Assembly (NCBI GenBank): GCA_028023455.1
Contig: JAQFVV010006508.1
Coordinates: 517,501-581,500 of the forward strand
Direction: 5' to 3'
DNA from: Epiperipatus broadwayi
Taxonomy: Eukaryota; Onychophora; Udeonychophora; Euonychophora; Peripatidae
DNA length: 64,000 nt
The notes under the pieces were generated by a model. The model was not told where the DNA came from. It saw only the letters and a list, made by a program, of their open reading frames with translations, and searched no databases. Below, one piece after another: positions 41,464 through 53,821 of the stretch (within the stretch, counting starts at the first letter, position 1; every line of letters begins with the position of its first letter). The position numbers and the translations under genes are program-made.

Positions 41464-42514
41464 TGGAGAGAAAACAGAAGATATTCTACAGGGTGGAAGC
41501 CAAGGAGGCAGGAAAATGGATGACAAAGATTGGAGATGGAATGGAAGCATCCATATGACAGGATTGAATACTGAGAACATAGGGTTCAAAATCGACATCC
41601 CAGAGGAGGCAGATGTGAGGTCAATAGAGAAAGACAACTGTCAGATAAAACTTAAGTGTAGTCACCAATAAAGGACAGATTCACTGGAAAAGGATTGGAA
41701 ATGGAATTGGACAATGAGTAATGGAAAATGGACATGAAATTAGGAAATATTGATCATGATAATATAAAGGAATGATGAGCCAATAAATGGCCAAACAGTA
41801 TAAATGAATTTAGGATAAACTAAGAAAAACAGATGATAGATAGTAGTGTGAGATCGTAGATAGAGGCTGAAGGTTTGTAGGTATAGATATTTGTACGTGG
41901 ATCTTAGCAGTATATGGTGAGCCTTCTCTGTTATGCATTCATGTATGTTCTGTGGTCACCAAGTCTTAGTAGATAGAGAAGACAGGGACAGAGATCCCCT
42001 TCTCATAATGACTCACTGGATTAAGATTTCCAGTTAGATATTTGACAGATATCATGAGTCAATGGATTAGAAAACAATGTATGGGAAAAGAACCCTTTAT
42101 AAAAAATACAAGCTATCATTAAATATTCTGAGATCATGGGTGAGCTGGATAAAAAGATGCCAGCCTCCCAACCCACCTCAGGAATGTGACCAGTTTTGTC
42201 ACTTAGAGGATTATTGTTGTAAAATGTGAGGTATGAACAGGTTTAGTCATGTCACAGAGATATCATGTGGACTCGAACCTGTATATCCAAGTAGAAGGCA
42301 GAAATAAAACTCATGTATTGTGCATAGCAAGATTAAATCAGTTTACTAATACTGGTTGGGTCGTCAGAGGAGTGGATGTAATTTGCCTGGTCACCTCTCT
42401 AGGAATAATATCATCACTAAATCATATTAGGAGTGCATGGATATGAAAAGGTTCTAACAGTAGTTAGGAGTATCTAGCTTTCAATGCATTAAATTAAATT
42501 TTTTTGAAAAAAAA
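41464..42514 (+). other. Interior of LTR element 1 after gag, no pol recognised
   Basis: About 1 kb without any long frame or RT, protease, RNase H or integrase motif. A 65-codon frame at 42249-42446 (SQRYHVDSNLYIQVEGRNKT) is unrecognised and may be a relic of former coding sequence. Confidence 0.5.
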
Positions 42515-42533
42515 ATTAAAAGGAGGGGAACAG
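42515..42533 (+). other. Polypurine tract of LTR element 1
   Basis: AAAAGGAGGGGAACAG lies immediately before the 3' LTR start TGTAATGTGATG, the usual place of the plus-strand primer. Confidence 0.7.
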
Positions 42534-44217
42534 TGTAATGTGATGATTGCACATACTGCAATCACACATATAGATATTTAACATTTAAAGAATATTAAAT
42601 ATTGTGGTTGGAATACTAAAAAGTGAGTTTAAAAAATTATAAACAAAGAAATGTTTTAATTAAAAAAAGAGAGGGAATTAGAATCGAAAAGATTCTTATC
42701 TTTTACCTTCCAAAGTCAAGATTTTGTGAAATGAAAAATAAGTAAAGTTAGAAATATTGAAATTGTACATTAGAAAATTAATAGTAATAAAGAAATATAA
42801 ATGAAAGAGAAACTAAAATATGATGTATAAGAAAAGTAATGTTTGAAAAGTTTAAATATGAGTAAAATAGAAATTTAAAACATGACCGAAAGATAAGGAT
42901 CTGTGTCGTAAAAGTACACATTTGACGATAAAATGAAATGTGTGTATGGAGTGTGTATAAAGTGGGGTGAAGATAGCAATAATTAATGCTTGTCAATAAT
43001 GTCAAAAATAAAAATAAAAATTTTATTAAAAATATGTGTAATTAAAACAGGAATAAGAGATAAATGTACATAGTGCTACAAAATTATGTAAAGGTAAATC
43101 TATAGAAATGGCCGAGGCGCATTAAGAAAAGAAAGGTGGGAATAAAACAAAAACAAAGGATTGAAAGAACAATATTTTTAATTAAAAAAATTTCAGTTTG
43201 AGGATTAGAGTTGGAGACTTATTGTTGAAAGGTTGGTGGAAAGACTGCTCTGATAATAAACAGCCATAATTAACAAGATATGATTTCTAACATCAGTGAT
43301 ACAAGAATGGCTGGCTAAAAGCTGTCATGATCGCTTGCCAATCCAGACTCTCTGTGCTCTAATGGTTCCCATCTAGATGTAACAACTGCCAACATAGCAC
43401 CTGCCTGAGTGTTTCTTTTGCCATGTCCTTGATGTCCTAAATGCCGAGAAGTTCCCACAACCAAAATCTAACCTAAGAGTGACCATTCCCTGATAAAGAG
43501 GTGGAGAAATTTCACATGGCAGTCAGCAAGACTTCAAACTAATTCAGAGACTTAATATCCTAGGTAAATATGTATACTACATTTTATATTCCCTGTGCAC
43601 ATACCTTTAATTTAGACAGTGGCCAAATTCTTACTTTGAATGATAAAGACATTATTTAACTTTTTTATATATACATGGAATGACGATTATAAATGTCCAA
43701 CCATTTATAGGATCCTTTTATTTTGTTTAATCGTAGCACTATAGCATATAATATGTTTTTATTGAGTGTAAATGATTTAAATTAATTTTTCGTTGTTTAA
43801 TTTATTCTATTAAATATATTTATTATTGATTTAAACCTGTTTCATCTCGTTCTTCACCACTCCAAAAAGTAATATAGTCTCAGGGTTTGGGGAAATAATT
43901 ATTACTAATTTTGAGTACTGAATTAACATGTGAAGCTGGTGGTGCAGTATTTTGATCCCATTAAAATTTATAAATATCCAATCGCTGTAACTCTGTTAAA
44001 TCTTACAGCAGTTGAGAGAAAGTTCACCGGGAAAAATAACTTGGTGCTATACCCGTATAGTTACAGGTTTGGTCAAGTATGGATATAGACTCATTTATGT
44101 CCGTATGTTCTCTCTGATTGCAGTAGCAGAAAGTAGATGATCTTGAATTTTAAGAATTCCCCATTATACATAAATAAAAGGGAAGAATAAGCTTTCGATC
44201 GCCAGGTTTCCGTTACA
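42534..44217 (+). repeat. 3' LTR of LTR element 1
   Basis: Begins TGTAATGTGATGATTGC and ends TTTCCGTTACA, with TG...CA termini, 1684 bp. Directly followed by (TA)n. Confidence 0.85.
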
Positions 44218-44334
44218 ATATATATATATATATATATAATTCCAATCAAATTTGGAAATATATATCTCGCCAGGTTTCCGTTACAATATATATATATATA
44301 TATATAATTCCAATCAAATTTGGAAATATATTCA
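44199..44334. repeat. 68-bp tandem duplication spanning the LTR end
   Basis: TCGCCAGGTTTCCGTTACA plus the TA run and ATTCCAATCAAATTTGG occurs twice, at 44199-44266 and 44267-44334. The unit contains the last 19 bp of the LTR plus the target flank, so it formed after insertion. Confidence 0.85.
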
Positions 44335-44788
44335 CAAAAATCATAGCAATTTTCCTTTTTTAAAATTACTTTTTATATTATGATGTGATTTTTGTCTGAC
44401 AATATGTACTTTACTATAAAATTCAATTGTGTTTCAGTTAGAAATAATAAACTCAAAGTCTTCTAAACTAAAAAAAAAAGATTAATCTGTAAGCTTTTTG
44501 TCCAGATTCCTCTAATATTGACATAAGCAAAATGTGTCTTGTCATGTTAAAAAGTAGAAGGAAAACAATGTACAGTAATTTAAAACAATTAAATTTATAA
44601 ATAATAAGATATTTTATAGGTAAAATAAAAACAAACAAGTGTGATACAGAAAAAAAAAACATTAGTTATATCATTTATAATAAATTTATAAATTCCAATG
44701 AATTAGCCAAATAATCATAAAAAAAAAGAAAGAAATGCGCTATGAGGACAAATGGAAAAAGATATAAGTTCATGATATTTATGTGCAG

Positions 44789-44789
<1 letters not shown>

Positions 44790-44832
<43 letters not shown>

Positions 44833-44848
44833 ACAAATACAACAAAAC

Positions 44849-44919
<71 letters not shown>

Positions 44920-44922
44920 CAC

Positions 44923-44977
<55 letters not shown>

Positions 44978-44998
44978 CATCATCGTCATCATCATCAT
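44790..44998. repeat. Compound microsatellite (TA)n, (AAT)n, (CAT)n
   Basis: TA at about 44790-44829, AAT at 44850-44914 and 44923-44975, then CAT/CGT units to 44998. Poly-Ile frames here are artefacts. Confidence 0.95.
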
Positions 44999-45338
44999 CT
45001 TCTCCATTATGATGTGTATTCAATATAATGATTACTTCCAAATTTGTTTGAAATATTTGTTGTTTTCTATCTTAAAAAATCTAACCAAAAGTACAGAATG
45101 ATACTGTGTTCCAATTATGTGATGATATTTTCTATTAAAAGAATATTAAATAAAATCTCATATTTTATTGAAATACTTGATAATAAATTCCAGTTAATGT
45201 TATAAATTGATTTATCTTGAGCTTACAAATTGGTAGTTACTTATGCAACTTAAATTTTATTTTAATATTTATGACAAAAATGTTATAATTTAATTTAAAA
45301 TAATTAATGTTTAACAATGTGAAAATGATAAAAAAATG

Positions 45339-47447
45339 GGTTGTCATCTGATCGTTCGTGTCAGCCGCCAGAGGTGCGATTTCTAGATAAATTTCTAGAA
45401 ATATGCCATTTCCGCGGCCGCACCCAAGAGTGTTAACTCGGCTTAGCGGCTAACGATGTGGCTTTTTCCGATGCTAAAAGCAGAGGAAAATGCTGTAGTT
45501 GTTTGTGTAACACACTATTTCGTAATGCTGCATTATGTATTTGATGTAACAATTTCGTACTAGGGTGTTTATTTTGATCGTGTCAAAATTATTTAAATTT
45601 TCATCGGTGCCTTGTTTTTTTTAAGACCAATCGATGTACTGTTACATTTTATCAATTTTAACAGTATCGTGATTGTTCCTCATAAATTTGTATTTCTCCT
45701 AAATTTTCAATTAGGGTGGAATAGCATAAAAATTTAAAAATCACGCTTTGAGTCACGTTTTAGTGAGAAATTTTCCGAGACAAAAAGTATGGCTAATTCC
45801 CACAACAGAAAACTTTAAAAGATGAGAATTGCCAGACACAGGCCAGTGTGGGAATATTTCTACAGCAGAAAAAAACATCCTGCTGCTGAAAGAAAAGATT
45901 GGATTGTGCGGCAAATATATGCAGATTTGAGGTCCCAAAACATCTGCCGACAGAAAGGTTCACTTTGTAAAGGCAAGCTTGTTTGAGGGATTCTAAATGA
46001 CCTTCGTCAAATGTCAAAAATAAAAGAAGTAACTTCAATTTTTGTTTAAACGTACATCCCTTCTTCTCCCGATAATTGTTGGCGTTGGCAATCAAATGTA
46101 AAATAAAAGAAGTAACTAAAATTTTTATTTAAACATAGCCCCAAAAACCCCTCTTCTCCCAATAATTGTTGTCGTCAGCAATCAAACGGTCAAATAAAAG
46201 GAACATCAATTATTCTTTAATCGTATAGAAAAAAAACAAAAAAATCCTCCCACTAATTGTCCTGGCCAATCAAATGTAAACCAATCGAAGTAAGACAGTA
46301 AATTATTAGTTAAACATAACCCAAATTACTATTTGAACATACACCGAAAAAGACTCGCTCTTGTCAATCAAAATTAAAGAAACCTAGACTATTATTGTCC
46401 CATTGTCAAATCGAATATTATTTTGGAAAACCCAAATAATTTGTAAACGAAAAAAAAAAAAAAAAGAAAGTCAAATCAGTTTTCAATCAAATGGTAACCG
46501 ATAAAAGTAACTTAAATTTTGATTTAAACATACACACGGAAAAAAACAAAACCCAAAACTCTTTCTCCCAATAATTGTTGTCGCCAATCACCAAAAAACA
46601 CCCACCCCTCTCACTAATTATTGTTAGCAATCAAATGTACACCACTACTAAAAGTAACGTAAACTACTATTCTTTAAACGGTTACACCCCTTCTCCCAAT
46701 AATTGTTGTCTACAATCGTACACACAAAAAACACCCTTCCCAGTAATTAGTGTCGGGAATCAAATGTAAACCAATCAAAGTAAGACCTTAACTTATTATT
46801 TAAACGTAACCCAAATTACTATTTGAATCTACACCAAAAAAACACCTGCTCTTGTCAATAAAAATTAAACAAACAACAACTATTATCGTCCCATTGTCAA
46901 AAATATTTATTTGTAGAACCAAAACCATAATTTATAAATGAAAGGAAGTCCAATCGGTCGTCCATCAAATGTAAACCGATAAAAGTAATGGTTTTAAATT
47001 TTATTTAAACATAAACAAACGCACACAAAAAAAAAAAACAACACTTCTCCCAATAATTGTTTTCGGCAATCAAATGTAAACCTATCAAAGTAACGTAAAT
47101 TATTATTTAAAGATCCATCATAAAACCCCGTTCTCTCTTGAATTTTGTCAATCCAATTTTACAAAAACAGTAATTATTTTTTTAAAAAAAAAAAAACACA
47201 AATTACTATTTGAACACACACCAAAAAAGACCCTTTGGTAAAAAAAAAAAAAACTATTATTATCCTATCATCAAAAATATTATTTGGGAAAAATAATTCA
47301 GAAACGAAAAAAAGTAAACTTTGTAAACAAACCAAAAAAAAATGTCAATATTAATAGAGAATCGCTATCCCGGGAACTATATATTAATGTGTTTTTCAGT
47401 TAGAAATCACGCCTCTGGCGGCTGACACAAAGGATCAGATGACAACC
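45339..47447. mobile_element. Non-autonomous DNA transposon with 45-bp terminal inverted repeats
   Basis: Left end GGTTGTCATCTGATCGTTCG continues through GTGTCAGCCGCCAGAGG; the right end is its inverse with four mismatches in 45. Flanking 8-mers AAAAAATG and AAAAAATA differ at one base and could be a target duplication. Near the left end is a G+C-rich block (CGCGGCCGCACCC), and the interior is largely degenerate tandem repeats. No transposase frame is present. Superfamily unresolved (an 8-bp duplication would suit hAT or P types). Confidence 0.8.
46030..47330. repeat. Degenerate tandem repeats inside the DNA transposon
   Basis: A unit containing CCAATAATTGTTGTCG, AATCAAATGTAAACC and a TTATTTAAACATA stretch recurs at irregular spacing of about 90-130 bp (for example near 46072, 46163, 46566, 46698 and 47050). 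The order is conserved but spacing and length drift, like an old minisatellite. Confidence 0.65.
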
Positions 47448-50100
47448 AAAAAATAAATGGATATTTTTTTCTGATAATTGCATTTGCATAAAACCTATTT
47501 GTATTGTCTTTAAGTTACTATGCTATATATTTATTTATTGTTGACATTTAAATAAAAATATATTTTATTCAACTTTAACATAATTAATTATTTAAAATTT
47601 AATTTAATAAAAAAGTATAATAAATTACACCATCTAGAGAATTTTTTATGAATTTAAATTGAATATTTAATTGGTAGTTATAGTAGCTAAATAATATTAC
47701 CACCTTTAATTAAGAGCAAATATTCCTGTTTTTTTTTTCAATTTTATATTAATTGAATACTGTTTTAATTTAATTAATTGTGCATATTCTCTGAAAATAT
47801 TTTGATTGTCTATATCTTGCACATGCTACTTTTTATATTACAAATTAATTATTGATAATAAACCATCTTGAATGTTTCTGTTTTTAAATACTGATATATA
47901 TATCCACATGTGATGTTGCTACAACTTTCTGAAACAAAATGTGGACAAAATGTTTTATGTGTAAATACATAGGAATTTATATTTCATTATTAAAACACAT
48001 GTTTAATGATTATTATAGGTAAAGTAAATATTTATATATTGTAACTTTAGTTTCTGCCTTCAGAATTATTTACTAAATATTTGGAATAATATATTTAAAA
48101 AATATGTAATTTATTTTATATTAATTCAATATCAGTATTATGTTAAATAGTGAGTCATTCTCTAAAAAAATTGATGATTTATAACTAATCTTATAAAATA
48201 TTATCAGTTAAGACCAGATTATACAAATGAATTTAAATTATTTTAGTTCATCAGTCAAACTTATTTGATAATTAAATGTGTATAAAACCAGAATGTCATA
48301 ATATTAAAATCTAATATATTCTTAAACATATAATTGAATGATTAAATAGCTCTTAGTCCAACTATTACAGTATTTATTTAATTAAAATATCAAAAGGTAA
48401 ATTCTTAAATAAATTTGTAATATGTTGTATGGAATTTCAGTTATGTTATTAATTAAATAACTAACAGTTTATTTTAAAAAATATAATTACAAAAGCTAGT
48501 TTTATATTTTACTATCCTTTGTATATCATAATAATTAGTCAACAATTTTAAATTAGTTGCTTTTAAATAGGTATTTTAAGTATTTTGAATGTGGGGATGC
48601 AATAATGCATTCAAATTACCTTTAATATTAACTTAAAATAATTTTAACTGTTTTAACATTCTTGTTCAGATAAGTAAATACTCAAAGTAATAAAATGCTT
48701 ATCTTTTGTAATATTTTTTTCTGTTGAAAAATATATAACATTTTTAATAATTAATGTTTATATCTATTGACCTTAAAATAATGTTTAAATAATTGTATTC
48801 TTTATAATAATCACTTGTAAAAGATGATTTAATAAATGTTTAGTCTAAATTTTCTAACATAGTCTTTAAATATTATTTTTAGAGTCATTTGAACTGTCTT
48901 ATAAATTAGGTCATATAAGCTTTGACCACATTTATTTTATACACTTCATCATTAATTTTATAAAGTTTAAGCCATAAATAGCTAAAATAGTTACCTACTA
49001 GGATTTTTTATTTTGGCCCAACAATCATGTCAGAAAATTGTCAATAGATACACCACAATGAAATCTCTGATATTACATAAATGTGGAAAGAAGAAATATG
49101 CTGTTGTAAGAATTTCCAATAACAGTATTTTTTTCTATTGAAAGTATAAATATTGCTTGAATGTTTATTAATTTTCAATTTGCTTGTTTAGGCATACTTC
49201 AAATTTATTGAGACAAAATAATTTTAAAATGTTCATTGTCAGGACTTTATATCATTTTGCATTAATATTAACAGAATTTTATATGCTTAATTCTACAAGG
49301 AATAATATACATTATATCAAAGGCTGACCTTTGGTATTATTTACATAATGTTTTTGTTTAAGCATGATTTCATATTTTAAGGTCAATTTAAATTTTAGCT
49401 AAAAATTTAAGAACTTGTATATGATAAAAATAGCTGTAGAATAATACCTATAAAATTATTAAGGTATTTGTCTTGTTCTAAGTAGAAACTATTATATTAT
49501 TTATTCATATAAATATGGATTTTGAAATGGACAAAATATTTATTTCAGTGCTGTTAAAATCAAACAATAAATAAATATTTATTATCAAATATTTTATAAA
49601 TGAACTAATAACATTTTTATGCATTTTAAATTTAAAATTATATATATATTGAACCTGATTGAAATCCAGTTCAATGGTGTTGTTATTAAACAAAAAAAAA
49701 AGAAATTTATTAAGCTTTTAATTTTAATTAAACGTAGAGTTTAAATTTGCAATATTATTTAAAAAGATAGCGTATATCCAAGTATACACGCGTTTATATG
49801 TAAAACGGGTTTTTAAAAAATATTTATCGATTTATTTTAAAATAGTTTTCATATACTGCCTGTTTTTAAATCCATTTGATTTAAAAAACAAGCTGGCTAG
49901 CTAATTGCATTCCGGTTGCTTTTATTTTAATTATTGTAAACAATTTTGAAAGTGGAGATTTGATTTTTATGTTGTTGTTTTCATTTCAATAAACCATGGG
50001 TAGAATTCTTAGATAGATTGAGCGGGAGATTAATATTTGCCCTGCCTAAGGTGTAGAAATTGGACAACAAGTAAAGTGTTTCACAGGAAAATGGAGCAAC
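47448..50100. other. Very A+T-rich region, no recognisable feature
   Basis: No coding frame, RNA gene or clear repeat. The largest frame (49505-49693, minus) lacks any motif. Confidence 0.5.
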
Positions 50101-50101
50101 G

Positions 50102-50134
50102 TATAAATAGCCCCAAAAATTTGGAGTGTCAGTT
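50102..50134 (+). promoter_or_regulatory. TATA box plus initiator core promoter
   Basis: TATAAATA at 50102-50109 and TCAGTT at 50129-50134 place a predicted start A at 50131, 29 bases from the first T of the TATA box, the metazoan optimum. A second TCAGTT follows at 50138-50143. The segment is less A+T-rich than its flanks. A CACGTG E-box lies downstream near 50170. Confidence 0.55.
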
Positions 50135-50457
50135 AATTCAGTTTTGAGAGATAGACAAGTGGTTTTTTCACGTGAAAGTTATATCAGCACGGATATTTAA
50201 ATTTCTTAGTTAAAGAATATCAGCAGTTATTAAATACTTTCACTTGCAAAAATGAAAAATTCTATCCTTGTTATCACCACTCGAATGGCTGCTAACTCCA
50301 CAAAAGATGGATCCCTGATTTCCAAGTTTGCTCCAGTAATGCCTTGAAAACCTAAAAGAAGCCGGAACCTCTCTACATCTACCTTGCTGCCTAAAGAAAC
50401 TGAAAATGAACTTAAGTAAAAGTGCGCACTCTACATGAACATTGCTTTTACCAAAAG
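50131..50457 (+). other. Candidate first exon downstream of the TATA promoter
   Basis: From the predicted start site to a donor-like AAAAG|GTAACT at 50458. An ATG at 50252 opens a 31-codon frame (MKNSILVITTRMAANSTKDG then SLISKFAPVMP) to a TGA. Past that stop the same frame continues KPKRSRNLSTSTLLPKETEN. This may be a promoter-bearing LTR or a broken gene start. The copy at 53.9 kb has the body but not the promoter, and its frame is shifted by one base. Not recognised. Confidence 0.3.
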
Positions 50458-51536
50458 GTAACTATTTTCTTTTTATTCTTCCCAGGGTAAATTAATTCTC
50501 ATTAAATCTCCACTCAATCTAATCATAAATATGTATTCCTAAACAATATAGCCTCATATATAATATTTGATGTGTATTCTAAGATTTTGTAAAGTGTCTT
50601 GGAATCTTACTTTTAAGATTACAAGTTGCTTTCAGTTTTTGTTTATTGGAGAGTGATGAGTGAGTTTCCTATTTTTATGTAAGACTTTTATAAATGCTTT
50701 AGCGGTCGTGCATTTTAAATGCTTACCTGTAATTATTTAGCATTCAATAATTAATTTTTATACTCTACATTTGCACTTTCGCAAACCTCCGAAAATCTTT
50801 TGGCTGGCGACTTTATCGTCTAATTTGCCGCAGGTGGAGATTTCGTTTTTTTAATATCTCTAAAAGCGGAAATTAGAATTGTGTTTTTCTTTGTAAGTTT
50901 AAAAGTCGTCAAAATTACAGGTGAGTGATACTTTCATTCTGCTAAAGTGTTTACAACTTTTAAGATTTTTGTACTCATGTGCACTCTTCGATATATTTAT
51001 TTTTGTATTTATTACATATGCTTTAAATTTATCAGAGTGTGTACTCAGAATTTGTTTGTAATTCATTTTGTTTTCTTTAATTGCTGGGGCAGACATAACT
51101 GTTTTTCTAATTATTTGCTTGTCTCCTATTAAGACATTTTCGTATTAATTTTAGACCATTTTTCGCCAATCGTTTGGCTGGGATTCACCAATTTTAATTG
51201 TTTTACTCTGTGTCAAGCATATTTTTCGGTTGTTCTTAAGGAGGATCAATCACCATTATTTTAAATGTAGTAATAGGTGCAGCTCATACCGATATAAGGA
51301 CATTCAAGGTCTGACCAAGTTTTAGATCTCCAACAGCTCATCGGCGCTGGATTCTTTGGTCTTTTTCAGGGGCATATGGTTTAAATATCTGAAAGTGAAA
51401 ACCAATGTTTAGGTGAATCCTTTGCTGAATGAAATTTGCTTCCTCCCTTTTAAATTTGTTTATTAGAAGATCAGTCAGTCTGTCATAGCTTTGCCTTTAG
51501 TATGTCTGGTACACACCTGAGTTAATCCCCATCTAT
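50233..51536. repeat. 1.3 kb direct repeat, copy 1
   Basis: Shared with 53866-55188 over its whole length with modest divergence. Starts TTAAATACTTTCACTTGC and ends GTTAATCCCCATCTAT, directly next to a MITE. The flanks of the two copies differ, so each is a discrete unit or a segmental copy. Confidence 0.8.
50899..51096 (-). CDS. Small conserved frame in the 1.3 kb repeat (copy 1, 65 codons), unidentified
   Basis: Reads MSAPAIKENKMNYKQILSTH from a good ATG, ending CNFDDF. Copy 2 of the repeat (54535-54747) keeps the same frame despite two length differences, both multiples of three. Differences are largely conservative (K/N, K/E, M/I, V/I). No signal peptide, membrane segment or known motif is seen. 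It may be a real small protein or a chance frame in a young duplicate. Confidence 0.25.
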   Translation of the reverse strand: MSAPAIKENKMNYKQILSTHSDKFKAYVINTKINISKSAHEYKNLKSCKHFSRMKVSLTCNFDDF

Positions 51537-51540
51537 TGTA

Positions 51541-51865
51541 CAAAATAATTAACACGTCAAAATAGAACAAAGCTGGTATTTCAAAAGTCTAGTTCACTTA
51601 TGTTTTAATTAAATTTGTTGGCTTTGGAAATTAAATTTTTGTAAAATCTCTATTACGTCATATTTCATTTCACAGTTTGTTCTTTCAAAATTAAAGTGCA
51701 TACTATAAAAGAAGGATGACCGGAAATTATTTTTGGGTATCATGACTTAATAAAGATTTTACATCAAAAATATCATTTCCAAAGCTAACAAATTTACTTA
51801 AAATGTAGCTAAAGTAGAGTTTTGAAATACCTGCTTAGTTCTATTATGACGTTTTAATTATTTTG
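51541..51865. mobile_element. MITE with about 120-bp terminal inverted repeats and TA target site
   Basis: Starts CAAAATAATTAACACGTCAA and ends with its inverse (TTGACGT is TATGACGT on the right, ending AATTATTTTG). The long arms continue through AGCTGGTATTTCAAAA. TA flanks both sides, as for Tc1/mariner-type insertions. At 325 bp it carries no protein. It sits exactly at the right edge of repeat copy 1. Confidence 0.75.
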
Positions 51866-51867
51866 TA

Positions 51868-53820
51868 GAGCTAGAAATACAAGTTGTTGGGATAATGTTT
51901 ATTTTTTGACAAACTTAATTAGGATTATTTTTTGATGGAGAGGAATACAACATTAGATATGTGCAAATTTTAACTCAAAACTTTTTGTTCCCGCTAATTT
52001 CTGCCATATTTGCTCTTAGTCATACTGTTAAAATCTGTTCCGAAAGTCTTTGGTAATTATGTTTTGTATTCCTTTTTTACATTGATTATTATTTAAATAT
52101 TATTGATCAATTTACATATGTCATAATTTGAAAGCCAGATAACAATTAATTGCTTTAAAGATAAATAATTTGATGTTGAAAGACTTTTTTTTTAAAAGTA
52201 TTTACAGTATTTTTTGCTGTCAAGTAAAGGGGGGGAGAGAAGATTTCATGTTTGTAATTACACATCTCTCATTAAAAAAATGTAGATGAACTTGCAACTT
52301 TGTTCAAATAAAAACATAATTGAAAATAATATGAATATAGTGGGCAATTGTTTATTATTTTTAAAATGAATTGGGATATTATATATGTGTGCATAACTTG
52401 ATCTAAATAATTGCTAGTGTTTGTAGATACCATCTGTTAAATAATGTTTTTAATCTGCTGAAATCATCATTGCTAAAAGTGTTAAGAAATTTACCAGCAA
52501 AGCTACATTTTGCAGAACATCATGATCGAGTCATCATTGTGCAAATGGCTCTGAACCTAATTTGGAACAAGGTAATTTTTCCCACTTTCTTTTTTAAACT
52601 TTCTTACTATGTACTGTATTAATATGTGTTGAGGAGTTATATCTATTACTTAAATAATGCACAGCACATGTGCAAATAGTGTTTGATTTTTTAAATATTC
52701 AAAAGATTTAGTACATTTTATAAAAGTTAGTCCGTTGTTGCCATATTTAATCACTTAGTACATATTAATCTGTGTTATGAGTTTTTAGTTTTAGAAAAGT
52801 CACTCAATGGGGGAAGGGGATAGTCATTTTGAAACTACAACAGTGAAAAACAATTTCTTGAAAAAAAAAAAATGCAACAAGGTAATTTTTCCATCTTCTC
52901 CTTTAAACTTACTATAATTCTATTTAATTACTTACTATGTATTAATCTATGATATGACTTCTTATTAGGTCTGTTACTTAAATAATCTTAAAATATTGAT
53001 ACCATTTATTACGTTTTGATTAGTGGGGAGGGGTCGGTAATGATTGCTTTTTGATTATTTAAATATTACTGCTCCATTTACATATGCAGTAATTTGAAAG
53101 CCAGAGAACAATAAATTGCTTTTCAATATCAATTTAGATGCATATTTATGTTTAAGGTAAATAATTTGATCCCCACTATTTTTGGCCACCATGCGTCCTT
53201 CTGAATGTCCAGATTGTAGGGGGGGGAGGTGATCCTATTTTTTATAGTTTGCATTTTATAGCATTTTCTGCTCATTTTTTTTATTAGTTAGTACGTATTA
53301 ATCTGTGTTACGTTTTGACCATTTGGGGGAATTGCTTTTTAATATGAACTTAGATGCATATTTATGCTGAAGGTAAATGATTTGATTTTTTTCATATTTT
53401 CCCGCTTTTTTTGACCACCATGTTTTGTGAATTGTCAGATTGTAGAGGGAGGTATATCTCTTGATAGAATCTTCATGGTTTTTTGGTTTTATTATTTGAA
53501 TTTTTTAGCATTTTCTTGCATTTTTTTATAATTTGTTGTTTTCGATTTATTTGCTGTACATATATTGTCTGAGGCATTTCTATTTGTTGATTAAAGGGAA
53601 GTCATTTTGATTTGGGGGGGTATAGCTCGTAATGGAATTTTCATGATTTTTTGTTTTTAATATTTGAATTTTTTAGCATTTTCTTGCATTTTTTTTTAAT
53701 TTGTAGTTTCCGCTTTATTTGCTGTACATATATTGCCTTAGGCATTTTTATTTGTCGATTTTGAGGCATTTTGTAAAAAAATTATCACTTGCCATTTTCA
53801 GGCCGGTTGTTGATGATGTT
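51868..53820. other. Region of short internal duplications, no gene
   Basis: Phrases recur at short range: ACAAGGTAATTTTTCC (52567 and 52881), TTATTTGCTGTACATATATT (near 53550 and 53715), and TTTGCATTTTATAG-like and GCATTTTCTTGCATTTTTTT (53505, 53675). Several runs of six or seven G occur (52229, 53219, 53617). It looks like old locally duplicated sequence. Confidence 0.45.
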
Positions 53821-53821
53821 G

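Larger units (their letters stand above)
37144..44217 (+). mobile_element. LTR retrotransposon 1, gag only, no recognisable pol
   Basis: Two direct LTRs (37144-38841 and 42534-44217) flank a 3.7 kb interior with a primer-binding site right after the 5' LTR, a damaged gag in the middle and a purine tract before the 3' LTR. No protease, RT or integrase motif is found after gag, leaving about 1 kb of noncoding sequence. The element is thus non-autonomous. LTR divergence and gag stops indicate it is not recent. TA runs abut both outer ends. Confidence 0.85.

Noticed and set aside
42359-42366. Minus-strand CTGACGA, a possible second hammerhead site
   Set aside because: No GAAA box or stem II hairpin follows within a usable distance; a chance seven-base match.
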